IMG/VR virus record: IMGVR_UViG_3300023108_000037
Span: 1-53,593 of that record
Direction: 5' to 3' (one strand)
Length of the DNA: 53,593 bases
DNA from: a virus
Shown: one piece after another, positions 16,213 through 24,298 of the stretch
How the letters are laid out: each line of letters opens with the position of its first letter
Numbering within the stretch: position 1 is the first letter of the stretch
Notes under the pieces: generated by a model
Seen by the model: only the letters and a program-made list of their open reading frames with translations
Told to the model about the DNA's origin: nothing
The model's database searches: none
Made by a program: the position numbers and the translations under genes

Positions 16213-17627
16213 TAGAAGTCACCAAATGGATTAGTTTCACTGAAGTCTAAAATACTCAAACCCTCAGATTCAAATTCATCATTCTGATCAAATGGTGCGT
16301 CTTCATCATAATCGTTGAAAGAAGCAACTTTCCATCTAGCAGAAGATGCAGCTCCAATAATTGCCTCACCAACTTGGAACCTTCCACTATTTATCCCAAC
16401 CTTAAGAATCTTTGTATCAGCATTCCAATCTCTTACCTTAGCGGTTACAGAAGAAGCCTGTCCAACGATATTTTCGTTATACTGGAAGTTATTCTCTATC
16501 AAAGCTCCATCTTCACCAATTCTCAATACATTAATGGTGGGTGCTGCGGTATATCCAAATCCAGTATCAGAGAACAAAACATTTGTAAGAACTCCATCAA
16601 CAACAGTGGGTTCTACTCTTGCTTGAGAGATTCCTATACCTGACCCAATAGCAATAATTGGTGTGTTGAAATAGTTACTTCCACCATTAGTAACACGAAT
16701 GGAAGTAATACCAGTATTTGTAATAACAGAAGTGGCAGCTGCTCCAGATCCATATACACCTTGACCACCAGGTGAGGTATTCGCAATACTCGTGATCGTT
16801 ACAGTTGGTGGAACAGTATATCCAAATCCAGGATTCGATATCAGAATTCTGTCGATAGAATGAACACCTTTTCTTACTGTAGTGATAGCAACTGCCTCAG
16901 CAGTTGATCCTGGTAGAAGCGCAGGTGAAGTTTCAATAGTAACTGTTGGTACTTGAGTATATCCAGCACCATCATCAGTCAGAACGATTTTCTGTAGAAT
17001 ACCTGTTCTTCCAAAGTTATCAATTCTACAGGTAGCGGTTACACCTTGACCAACAAGAGTAAGTTCTGTGATATATCCGATTTCTTTAATTTCATCATCG
17101 ATAACGTCAATACTTGTATCGATGTCTTCACCTTCATACTGGAAGAGTTCACACTCTAATTTGTATGTGTAGTTTGTTCCAAGTTGGTAGAATGGTTGCT
17201 CATGTTCTACTCTTTTGATTTCAAATAATCTCTCACCAAGTGGAAAATAAACCAAGTCTCCCTCTCTTGGTCTGCTATCAATAAGCATCTGACTATCATC
17301 AACCTCTGCCATAAAAGGTTGAATAAATTCTTCAAATCTTTCTTTAGAAAGAGTCAAAGTAACTTCATTTTGAAGATTGATTCCAAACTTCGTCATGATG
17401 TCAGATCCAGGAGCGTATCCCTCAAAGTTTTCAAGGTACGCTTCAATAGCAAAGTTATCATCGAACTTGGAAGTCTCGATTTCTCTAATAATATTATCTT
17501 TGCCAAGAACTTTTCTAGGAATATAGTAAATCTCTATCCCATATGTCTTTAGATGTTCATTGATCAGATCTTGTAAAAGATACTGTTCGTTGGCAGAGCC
17601 TTGCAAAAAGAATGGATTAAGTGCCAT
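16212..17627 (-). CDS. gp14: Neck protein gp14, enlarged by GxGYT repeats
   Basis: 471 residues, far longer than the 256 of T4. It forms part of the collar between portal/gp13 and the tail. The N-terminal 170 residues are the gp14 core (FLQGSANEQYLLQDLINEHLKTYGIEIYYIPRK, then DFVYFPLGE-type strands around 125-150, here EGDLVYFPLGERLFEIKRVEHEQPFYQ). The extra length is due to an insert of about 200 residues with four repeats of a GxGYTxxPTVxI pattern: DDGAGYTQVPTVTI, NPGFGYTVPPTVTI, NGGSNYFNTPIIAI and DTGFGYTAAPTINV. The final 60 residues return to an acidic gp14-type tail (DENDEFESEGLSILDFSETNPFGDF). One-base overlaps join it to gp13 and gp15. Confidence 0.93.
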   Translation of the reverse strand: MALNPFFLQGSANEQYLLQDLINEHLKTYGIEIYYIPRKVLGKDNIIREIETSKFDDNFAIEAYLENFEGYAPGSDIMTKFGINLQNEVTLTLSKERFEEFIQPFMAEVDDSQMLIDSRPREGDLVYFPLGERLFEIKRVEHEQPFYQLGTNYTYKLECELFQYEGEDIDTSIDVIDDEIKEIGYITELTLVGQGVTATCRIDNFGRTGILQKIVLTDDGAGYTQVPTVTIETSPALLPGSTAEAVAITTVRKGVHSIDRILISNPGFGYTVPPTVTITSIANTSPGGQGVYGSGAAATSVITNTGITSIRVTNGGSNYFNTPIIAIGSGIGISQARVEPTVVDGVLTNVLFSDTGFGYTAAPTINVLRIGEDGALIENNFQYNENIVGQASSVTAKVRDWNADTKILKVGINSGRFQVGEAIIGAASSARWKVASFNDYDEDAPFDQNDEFESEGLSILDFSETNPFGDF

Positions 17628-18454
17628 TATCCGATAAGATCAAGGGGAGGAATTTCGTATTCTGAGAGCATTCTATTCTTGATGTCCAGAATTTCTCTTT
17701 CGGCATCGTCGTAGATTTCTCTACCATTAAGTTCAATACCACCAGGAAGTTTTGCTCCCTTGAACTTGATGAGGTTCTGACCCCACTGTCTCTTAATCAA
17801 AGCAGTTAGATATAACTTTACGAAAGAGTCGTTATATACGTTAGTAAAATCATCTGGATTAATAATTCTGTAGCAATCCAATACAATGTAATCACCAGAC
17901 ACAGCACTTGCCCAGTCGATGTCCATGTACAATCTATTTTGTCTCTTATTAAATCTTAATTGCTTATCAGTTGTCAGAAGGAAGTCAATATCTTCAAGAT
18001 AACTCTTTGTCATTGCATAGGAAAGAAGACCCTGATATCCAAGGTCAAATGCAATGTCATTCAAGAATAACTGATACTTGACACTGAACATTCCATTGGA
18101 AATAGAACTGGAGTCAAATTTAAATACTTTTTCGATTCCAATAATCGAATCTGGAACTTGAATATAGTTACCGTTTTCGTACCAAGTGAAATTAGTCGTT
18201 ACACCAACAGCAGTCTCGCTTGAAATACCTGTTCCACCAGGACCAGCTCTTCCACGGTCTTTGTCTTCTTCAGTAATTTGATACTTTAAGAAAGTTCTTA
18301 CAACACCATCAAAATGCCTTTCATGAAACAACTGAAGAGCGTCGTCTACGGCATCATCAATCTGTTCATCGGCAACGTTGATTTCCAGAACAGGGGCACC
18401 AAGTTTTCTAAGACAATAATCAATGAGTGATTGTCTACTATTCGGTTTTGCCAT
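17627..18454 (-). CDS. gp13: Neck protein gp13
   Basis: 275 residues (T4: 309). It binds the portal and closes the filled head. The start SRQSLIDYCLRKLGAPVLEINVADEQIDDAVDDALQLFHERHFDGV is the conserved gp13 opening, and the middle has DLGYQGLLSYAMTKSYLEDIDFLLTTDKQLRFNKRQNRLYMDIDW, which matches the family. The end, VYNDSFVKLYLTALIKRQWGQNLIKFKGAKLPGGIELNGREIYDDAEREI, is also typical. GGAGG lies about nine bases before the ATG and the start overlaps the stop of the fibre gene by one base. Confidence 0.95.
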   Translation of the reverse strand: MAKPNSRQSLIDYCLRKLGAPVLEINVADEQIDDAVDDALQLFHERHFDGVVRTFLKYQITEEDKDRGRAGPGGTGISSETAVGVTTNFTWYENGNYIQVPDSIIGIEKVFKFDSSSISNGMFSVKYQLFLNDIAFDLGYQGLLSYAMTKSYLEDIDFLLTTDKQLRFNKRQNRLYMDIDWASAVSGDYIVLDCYRIINPDDFTNVYNDSFVKLYLTALIKRQWGQNLIKFKGAKLPGGIELNGREIYDDAEREILDIKNRMLSEYEIPPLDLIG

Positions 18455-21400
18455 CAGAAGGAGCCTCCGTCAAATACGTCTGTCCACACTGGAACACCAG
18501 ATGCGTTAGTTGTGAGAAGATAATTAGAAGTTGTAATACCACTAGTTGTCGCACCACTGCTGACGATTAATCCGTCACCATCAAAGAATGCGATTCCATT
18601 AGGACCATTGTAATCACCAGAATCATAATAAATGCCATCCGTTGCGGAAAGGAATCCGACAATGTTGACGTGAGTGCTGATGGCAACATTGCTACCAATC
18701 TCAGAGTTTAGAGTCAGAGCACCCGTCTTGCTATTTATTGTGTTATTGCTAGCAGAACCAATCTCGATGTTAGCTGCTGTTGTAATACCAGAGACTTGTA
18801 ATGTGTCAGTCTCAGTATGACCTGTTACATCAATACCATCAGCAGTGGTTTCAAATGTCTTGGTGTTGTCGTAGTAGAGTTCTACCGCTCCATCTGTAAT
18901 GAATTTAGCTTTAGTTTCGGCACCATTTATATTGCCAATAATTACTTCACTATCTCCCCAGATGTTTAGATTTCCAGGTCCAATATCTTGAATAACAGAT
19001 CCAACTGCAGGATCTGAAGAATGATAAATCTGTAAATCTATATCATCACCAAAAGTTAATTTGAAATCATCAATAATTTCAACTGAATTTTGGAATGTAG
19101 AAGCAGCAGAAACAAGAACACCGCCAGTAATCGTTACACCATGAGTAGTGGTTTCAAATTTCTTGACGTTATCAAAGTAAAGATCTACTGAACTATTCTT
19201 GTTAAATTGTCCATATACTTCATTACCACCAACATCAGTAATCCTTACATCGGAATCTCCCTGAAGGAAAAGAACACCAGTTCCTTCATCTCTAATGACT
19301 GAGTGTGATCCATTATGGAAGATTTTTAAGTCATCAGAGTTACCAAAGTTCAGAACATCGTTGTCACCGAAGTAAACATTATCTTGGAATGTGGCAATAC
19401 CAGAGAACGTGAAGTTGGTAGCAAAACCAGAACTAATGTTGATGGTATCAAACTCACCGAGAGGAGAATCGACTTGAGTGAGAGTAGCAATTCCACTGGC
19501 ATTGATGTTTTCAACTAGAGTGTCACCGACAACATCCAGTCTAGATCTTGGTGAGGCTGTTCCAATTCCAAGGTTTTGGTTGTTATCCAACCGCATTCCC
19601 TCAGTGCCATCAGTATTGAATCTGATAGTTCCGTCAGAACCAGAATCATCAAGAGCGATCGAAGTATCACCTCTTTGGAAAGCATCAATCTGAACGACCT
19701 GTGCCGTCAAGATACCAACAATATTCACATCACCGATAATATTAACCTCACCAGAACCAGCTGGGTTGATGTTTAGATCACCAGAAAGTGTCTCAATGTT
19801 GTTTCCAGAAATCGTGACGTTTCCGAACTGACCACTAGTTGGTGTGATAACACTGCTGTTAGTGCCATCAGTAATCGTCAGGGAAGAAAGTGCTTGAAGA
19901 CTTGTTACCTGGTTGGTAAAGGATACTGTTCCGTTTTCTTGGTCAACGAAGAATGCTTCACCAACTCTGAAGTCACCTTTGTGGTCAATACTGACATAGG
20001 AAACTTCACCGTTGTTCAGTTCTGTAACTTCGTTTGCTTGAATAGCAAGGTTGGGATCGTTAGAGAAATCTCCACCAGAACCGATGAAGTTGAAATTAAC
20101 TGCGAAGAATCTCAGAGTAACACCGTCACCATCAGCGACGACACCCTTCTGACCATACTCAAGAGCACAACCAACAGAACGCATGTCAGCACCAAACTGA
20201 CTAAAGTCTGCCAATGTGAATTTGGTTGCGGTTCCGATTCCACCACCAGCTTGAGTAATGCGGATATCCTGATTGACGATGATGTCATCAGACGTAGTGG
20301 TTACACCAGCAGCACCATTGAAGTGAAGGAGAACAGAGGTATCTCTATCACCCAGAAGTTCTGCTACTGGAGCAGTAAAGTTTGATGTATACTTGCTGAC
20401 ATCTTTTTCAACTCTGAACTCATCAATGTATCCCTTATAAGCACCTGTAGCACCGTCATATTCGGCACCAAGGACCATTGGCTTGGTGCTTCCATAGTCA
20501 TTGCTATCCGAGTAAGTAGAACCCTCTTGTGTGCCGTTAATGAATAGTTTTGTAGATGTAGACTCTCTGGCAAGAGCAATGTGATAATAAGTTCCAGTGC
20601 TCAATCCAGTGTTACCAAGAATGGCAGTCGTAGCACCTACTTGTACACCGATACTAGCACCAACGGAAACGATGTTAAGAGCAGTATCAGATGCTGACCC
20701 ATTTCTTAAGTCAAAGATTGTTTTCTTACCAGTGATTTCATCTGGTCTAATGAAGAACTCAACGGTGAAGTCATTCGCTCCGAAACCGAATCCACCAGCA
20801 GTCTCAGCACTAATAGAATCATTTGTACCGTCAAGATACAGAGATGCTGTCCCAAACTTAGGGAAATTGGTGGAAAGTTGTGCATCACCATTGAAGGTAA
20901 CTGCCTGAGCAGTTCTATTTGGAAGAACTTCAAATCCCTCGCTCTTACCAGAAATTCTGAAATAAGTGGCATCGGCACTAGCAACAATACCAGTTGCCAG
21001 ACCAGTTACACCGTCAGTATCAAAATAGGTAACGGTGTTGCCGACTCCAACGTCTGTCGTAAGACCAGTTGCTCTCAGTCTTGTCTTACCATCAGAAGCG
21101 AGTCCAACAGTGCCAGACGTACCTTCAATACCAGTTGCAGCAAAGTAAGAGAAGCAGTTTAGGAACTCAACACGAGCTCCGTTTGTCATTTCAATACCCT
21201 TACTGTTTGGTACAATAAAAGTACACTCATTGAATAGGAAACCTGCCTCCAGAGAATCACTGGTTACTTCAGAACCATCAATATAAGCACCACCACCAGC
21301 AATGTAAGAGGATGGTGGGGAATCTGCTGAACTATAACCATATGGATCATCAGCAGTGGTGTTACTACCAAAGTTCAGAACGGTTACTCTCTGAACATAT

Positions 21401-23493
21401 GGAGATCTCTGCGTAATACCAATTCCAGGAGCATACTTGAATGCATAACCTTGATTACCAGCAGTATCAAAATACTGACCACCAATGGTAAGGTCTTCAA
21501 CAACAGTTCTGTTGTTCATCAAGAAACCATCTTTCTGCTGAGTAGCAGTGGTGGGCACAATCTTCGTAGCACGAAGACCAGCACCTTTAACTGTCAGTCC
21601 CTCTGGAACTGTCAGTGGGAATGTTTCTTCATATACACCAGCTCCGATATTCAGAATATCATTTTCACCAATGTCACTGATATTTGCTAAAGCGTATCCA
21701 ATTGTTCTCCAGGGTCTTTCTGCTCTGTTTCCTTCATTTGCGTCACTTCCATTTTCGGCAACAAAATAAGTGCTGCCAGGAGCAAACGACGTGGAGATGT
21801 TTGCTTCTTGAGGATTTTGCCAGATTAACTTACCACCAGAAATAGTCAGGATGGAGTTAGCGGCACCTACATTGTTGTTGCTGTCATAGATGGCAGTATC
21901 AACTCTTACAATCTCACCAGTGACCGTTGTAGCACTGACAATACCACTTCTGAAGGTAATTGCCGTTCCTACGGTTAACGTGTCTGTAATCGTGGCATAG
22001 GTGCCAGTCAGAGACGTTACAATACCAGTTGTAATCTTGGCATCAAGAGCATCAAGATTTTCTACATCCAGAGTTGGGATTGTAGATACACCAGTCGTGA
22101 TGAGGTTGGCAATGGTGCCAACACCAGTGATATTGATATTTCTACCACTTACCTCATCATATACAACGTCACCAATGACGTTGAGGTTACCAGCAACGTA
22201 AACATCATCTTGGAATGTTGCTACACCTACTACTGTAGAGGCACCAGATACTTGAATGTCAGTGACAATACCAGCAGTAATGTAGGCACTGGTAATCATG
22301 CCAACGTTAATGTTGGCAGCAACTAGATCAGCAGTATTAGCATCAATCGTAGTAATTGTAGCGGCAGTACCGACAATATCAGTAATGATGCCAGCTGTGA
22401 TCTTGACATCTTTTGCGTCAAGAACTTCGATATCTACTGTATTAATCGTCGCATAAGTACCAACCTGACTGGTTATAATACCAGACGTGATTTTAACATC
22501 ATTAAGATCAGCAGTTTCAGAATCAAGAGTGGTGATTGTACCAAGACCACTATTGAAATTGGCAATAGTACCAACACCACTAATATTGAGATTACGACCT
22601 CTTACCTCATCATATACAATATCACCAGTTACATTTAAATCACCAAGGACATAAACATCGGATTCAAACCTAGCGTCACCAACTACGGTAGATGCACCAG
22701 ATACTTGAATATCAGTGAAGATGCCAGCTCTAAGTGTAAGATCTGTAGCAACAAGATTAGTTACATCAACAGTGGTGATAGTGGCAGCAGTACCAACAAT
22801 ATCGGTAATGATACCAGCAGTGATCTTAGCATTAACGATATCACCTTCTGTAGCATCAATCGTCGTGATGGTAGCAGCAGTACCAACAATGTCTGTGATA
22901 ATGCCAGCGGTGATATTAACATCTCTGGCATCAAGAGTCTCAATGTCTACAGTCGTGACTGTGGCATAGGTGCCAACCAGAGAAGTTACGAGACCTGCCG
23001 CAATGTAAGCGTTAGGTACATCAAGATTTACACCAATAGACAGAGAATCGTTGACGGTGCCAACACCAGTTACAACAATCTGTCTTGCAGTGAATTCGTC
23101 AAAAGACAAATCACCTGTAATATCTACGTCTCCTTCGAATACTACATCATTTTTGAATGTAGAAATACCAGAAACCGACAGTCCACTTCCTACTTGGATT
23201 CTATCGATTAAAGCGTTCTCGTTTGCAGAGAGAACCTTTCTGGGTAGCAGAACACCTTCCTGAGTAAGATCATCAGGAAGTCTCTCCATGTAGTACTGAC
23301 CACCTACAGGATAAGGCAGTGTGCTTACACCAGCAGCACTACCAATGTAGAGTTTCCTGTAGGTGCCACCAGCACCAATATTATTAATATCGTAAACGTA
23401 TACTAGTTCACCATCTGTCGCACCTGTGCCTACTGGAGGTAAATCAGGTAAACCAATACCAAACGTTCTTTTTAACTGAATCTGACTGGGCAT
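18454..23493 (-). CDS. Long tail-fibre-like protein with repeats, pectin-lyase-like and LamG-like domains
   Basis: 1,679 residues. By eye, the order is as follows. A short start domain has VGTGATDGELVYVYD. A repeat region of about residues 125-520 follows. An inserted segment near residues 575-815 starts TYFVAENGSDANEGNRAERPW and looks like the pectin-lyase-like DUF1565 type. A concanavalin/LamG-like sandwich near 865-1040 has FPKFGTASLYLDGTND, DFTVEFFIRPDE and GYIDEFRVEKDVSKYTSNF. A C-terminal shaft has two copies of the marine-phage fibre unit ending LYYDN.K.FETT..G. The last 60 residues are Gly/Ser/Thr-rich. It is likely a fibre or adhesin touching host surface glycans; that is inference. 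It lies between the baseplate proteins and gp13 and shares one-base overlaps on both sides. Confidence 0.82.
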   Translation of the reverse strand: MPSQIQLKRTFGIGLPDLPPVGTGATDGELVYVYDINNIGAGGTYRKLYIGSAAGVSTLPYPVGGQYYMERLPDDLTQEGVLLPRKVLSANENALIDRIQVGSGLSVSGISTFKNDVVFEGDVDITGDLSFDEFTARQIVVTGVGTVNDSLSIGVNLDVPNAYIAAGLVTSLVGTYATVTTVDIETLDARDVNITAGIITDIVGTAATITTIDATEGDIVNAKITAGIITDIVGTAATITTVDVTNLVATDLTLRAGIFTDIQVSGASTVVGDARFESDVYVLGDLNVTGDIVYDEVRGRNLNISGVGTIANFNSGLGTITTLDSETADLNDVKITSGIITSQVGTYATINTVDIEVLDAKDVKITAGIITDIVGTAATITTIDANTADLVAANINVGMITSAYITAGIVTDIQVSGASTVVGVATFQDDVYVAGNLNVIGDVVYDEVSGRNINITGVGTIANLITTGVSTIPTLDVENLDALDAKITTGIVTSLTGTYATITDTLTVGTAITFRSGIVSATTVTGEIVRVDTAIYDSNNNVGAANSILTISGGKLIWQNPQEANISTSFAPGSTYFVAENGSDANEGNRAERPWRTIGYALANISDIGENDILNIGAGVYEETFPLTVPEGLTVKGAGLRATKIVPTTATQQKDGFLMNNRTVVEDLTIGGQYFDTAGNQGYAFKYAPGIGITQRSPYVQRVTVLNFGSNTTADDPYGYSSADSPPSSYIAGGGAYIDGSEVTSDSLEAGFLFNECTFIVPNSKGIEMTNGARVEFLNCFSYFAATGIEGTSGTVGLASDGKTRLRATGLTTDVGVGNTVTYFDTDGVTGLATGIVASADATYFRISGKSEGFEVLPNRTAQAVTFNGDAQLSTNFPKFGTASLYLDGTNDSISAETAGGFGFGANDFTVEFFIRPDEITGKKTIFDLRNGSASDTALNIVSVGASIGVQVGATTAILGNTGLSTGTYYHIALARESTSTKLFINGTQEGSTYSDSNDYGSTKPMVLGAEYDGATGAYKGYIDEFRVEKDVSKYTSNFTAPVAELLGDRDTSVLLHFNGAAGVTTTSDDIIVNQDIRITQAGGGIGTATKFTLADFSQFGADMRSVGCALEYGQKGVVADGDGVTLRFFAVNFNFIGSGGDFSNDPNLAIQANEVTELNNGEVSYVSIDHKGDFRVGEAFFVDQENGTVSFTNQVTSLQALSSLTITDGTNSSVITPTSGQFGNVTISGNNIETLSGDLNINPAGSGEVNIIGDVNIVGILTAQVVQIDAFQRGDTSIALDDSGSDGTIRFNTDGTEGMRLDNNQNLGIGTASPRSRLDVVGDTLVENINASGIATLTQVDSPLGEFDTINISSGFATNFTFSGIATFQDNVYFGDNDVLNFGNSDDLKIFHNGSHSVIRDEGTGVLFLQGDSDVRITDVGGNEVYGQFNKNSSVDLYFDNVKKFETTTHGVTITGGVLVSAASTFQNSVEIIDDFKLTFGDDIDLQIYHSSDPAVGSVIQDIGPGNLNIWGDSEVIIGNINGAETKAKFITDGAVELYYDNTKTFETTADGIDVTGHTETDTLQVSGITTAANIEIGSASNNTINSKTGALTLNSEIGSNVAISTHVNIVGFLSATDGIYYDSGDYNGPNGIAFFDGDGLIVSSGATTSGITTSNYLLTTNASGVPVWTDVFDGGSF
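21990..23130 (-). repeat. Coding repeat block in the fibre gene
   Basis: In-frame repeats encode at least six copies of a phrase like G(I/L)(I/V)T(D/S).VGT(A/Y)AT(I/V)TT(I/V)D, spaced 24-35 residues apart over most of their length. A longer unit (GASTVVG, then DVYV.G.LNV.GD.VYDEV.GRN.NI.GVGTIAN) occurs twice, ending near 22560 and near 22090, so the block has an internal duplication of roughly 150 codons. Similar DNA such as AATGTCTGTGATAATGCCAG recurs. The structure is probably a beta-helical shaft. Confidence 0.75.
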
Positions 23494-23717
23494 TAGTAAA
23501 CACCTCCATCAACATTTAATTCAGAAGCGGTAGAAGCGTTAACCCACCTTCCAATCGAACTTTGATACACCAAAATTTGACCGTCTTGTTTATTTGTAAT
23601 ACTTGTGTCGGTTAGAGATTCTAAGGAACCACCTCCACCTCCACCACTGCCAGTAGCACCCGTGGTTAAAACCTTAACCGCTGGTTGCTGACCAACACGA
23701 ACTTTTACCCTTGTCAT
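23493..23717 (-). CDS. Small Gly-rich linker-like structural protein
   Basis: 74 residues. It starts MTRVKVRVGQQPAVKVL, has a TGATGSGGGGGGS glycine linker at residues 18-30, and then a segment SLESLTDTSITNKQDGQILVYQSSIGRWVN. This last segment is the familiar short motif L.DV..T.... G..L.Y....G.WVN found in phage fibre and virion proteins. It could be a connector between the neighbouring fibre and baseplate proteins. AGGAGGAG lies before its start. It shares one base with the stop of the 112-residue gene and with the start of the long fibre gene, which supports a joint role. Confidence 0.75.
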   Translation of the reverse strand: MTRVKVRVGQQPAVKVLTTGATGSGGGGGGSLESLTDTSITNKQDGQILVYQSSIGRWVNASTASELNVDGGVY

Positions 23718-24055
23718 TACCTGGTAACTCCTCCTCTGACAAGAACGGTTCCCTCTACTACTCGTGTTCTGGTCCCACCAGTTTCAATTACCAAATCATA
23801 AACATATCTTCCAGGTTTTAATGTCGAAGTCAAAGTCGATCCCATTGAGACACTGATGACACCACCAGCAGCATCGGTCACGGTTGTTTGGAATGGTGTG
23901 CTAGTTGTTGCGAGAAAATGTTTTCTCAAAGCAGCACTATGTGCATAACCAGTCAAATCCAAAGCACTGTCAGATGATGCATCTGCCAATGTGAATGATT
24001 GGTCAAAAGTTGCACCAACGTTTACACTTAGATTTGATATGTATACGGCAGCCAT
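23717..24055 (-). CDS. Small beta-sandwich structural protein
   Basis: 112 residues, nearly all strand-forming: YISNLSVNVGATFDQSFTLADASSDSALDLTGYAHSAALRKH, then GGVISVSMGSTLTSTLKPGRYVYDLVIETGGTRTRVVEGTVLVRGGVT. The phrase LDLTGYAHSAALRK with GRYVYDLVI..GG...RV.EG.V.V is the pattern of small phage baseplate or virion beta domains (BppU N-terminal-like). I infer a structural role from this and from the chain of overlapping genes with the fibre. A late-type octamer lies 25 bases upstream of the start, so it heads the block that runs down to gp15. Confidence 0.78.
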   Translation of the reverse strand: MAAVYISNLSVNVGATFDQSFTLADASSDSALDLTGYAHSAALRKHFLATTSTPFQTTVTDAAGGVISVSMGSTLTSTLKPGRYVYDLVIETGGTRTRVVEGTVLVRGGVTR

Positions 24056-24079
24056 TTAACGAAAAGCACCCTATAGAGG

Positions 24080-24087
24080 TATTTATC
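24080..24087 (-). promoter_or_regulatory. Late-promoter-like octamer GATAAATA
   Basis: Seven of eight bases match TATAAATA, 25 bases upstream of the 112-residue structural gene, at the head of a run of coupled genes. Confidence 0.55.
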
Positions 24088-24298
24088 TACCTAATAAGTC
24101 ATGAACTAATCTTTTCAATTCATTTACTTCTTCGTGAAGATCAGAGAGTTCTTTTTCCATGTCTCTCTTTTCTTCTTTTTGTTTTTTTAATGTATTTCTT
24201 TGACGGACATATTCTACATATGCCCGTCTATCTGTGTTGACTATCGCTCCAGTATTTGGGTCACGATAGAGATTTTGATGTCCCTCTACCTTTATCAT
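24083..24298 (-). CDS. Short coiled-coil protein
   Basis: 71 residues. The first 27 residues (MIKVEGHQNLYRDPNTGAIVNTDRRAY) form a small polar head with a turn, and the rest is a clear coiled coil (YVRQRNTLKKQKEEKRDMEKELSDLHEEVNELKRLVHDLL) with leucines or equivalents at heptad positions. The head motif, G...L.RD..TGAI.N.D, is seen in short phage proteins at this position in cyanophages. The start overlaps the stop of the giant DUF4815-type gene by four bases (ATGA). A trimeric linker or chaperone role is inference. Confidence 0.8.
   Translation of the reverse strand: MIKVEGHQNLYRDPNTGAIVNTDRRAYVEYVRQRNTLKKQKEEKRDMEKELSDLHEEVNELKRLVHDLLGR

Noticed and set aside
21990-23130. Regular repeats as a CRISPR array
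   Set aside because: Repeats are in frame, imperfect, and spaced by conserved coding sequence; they are protein repeats of the fibre.
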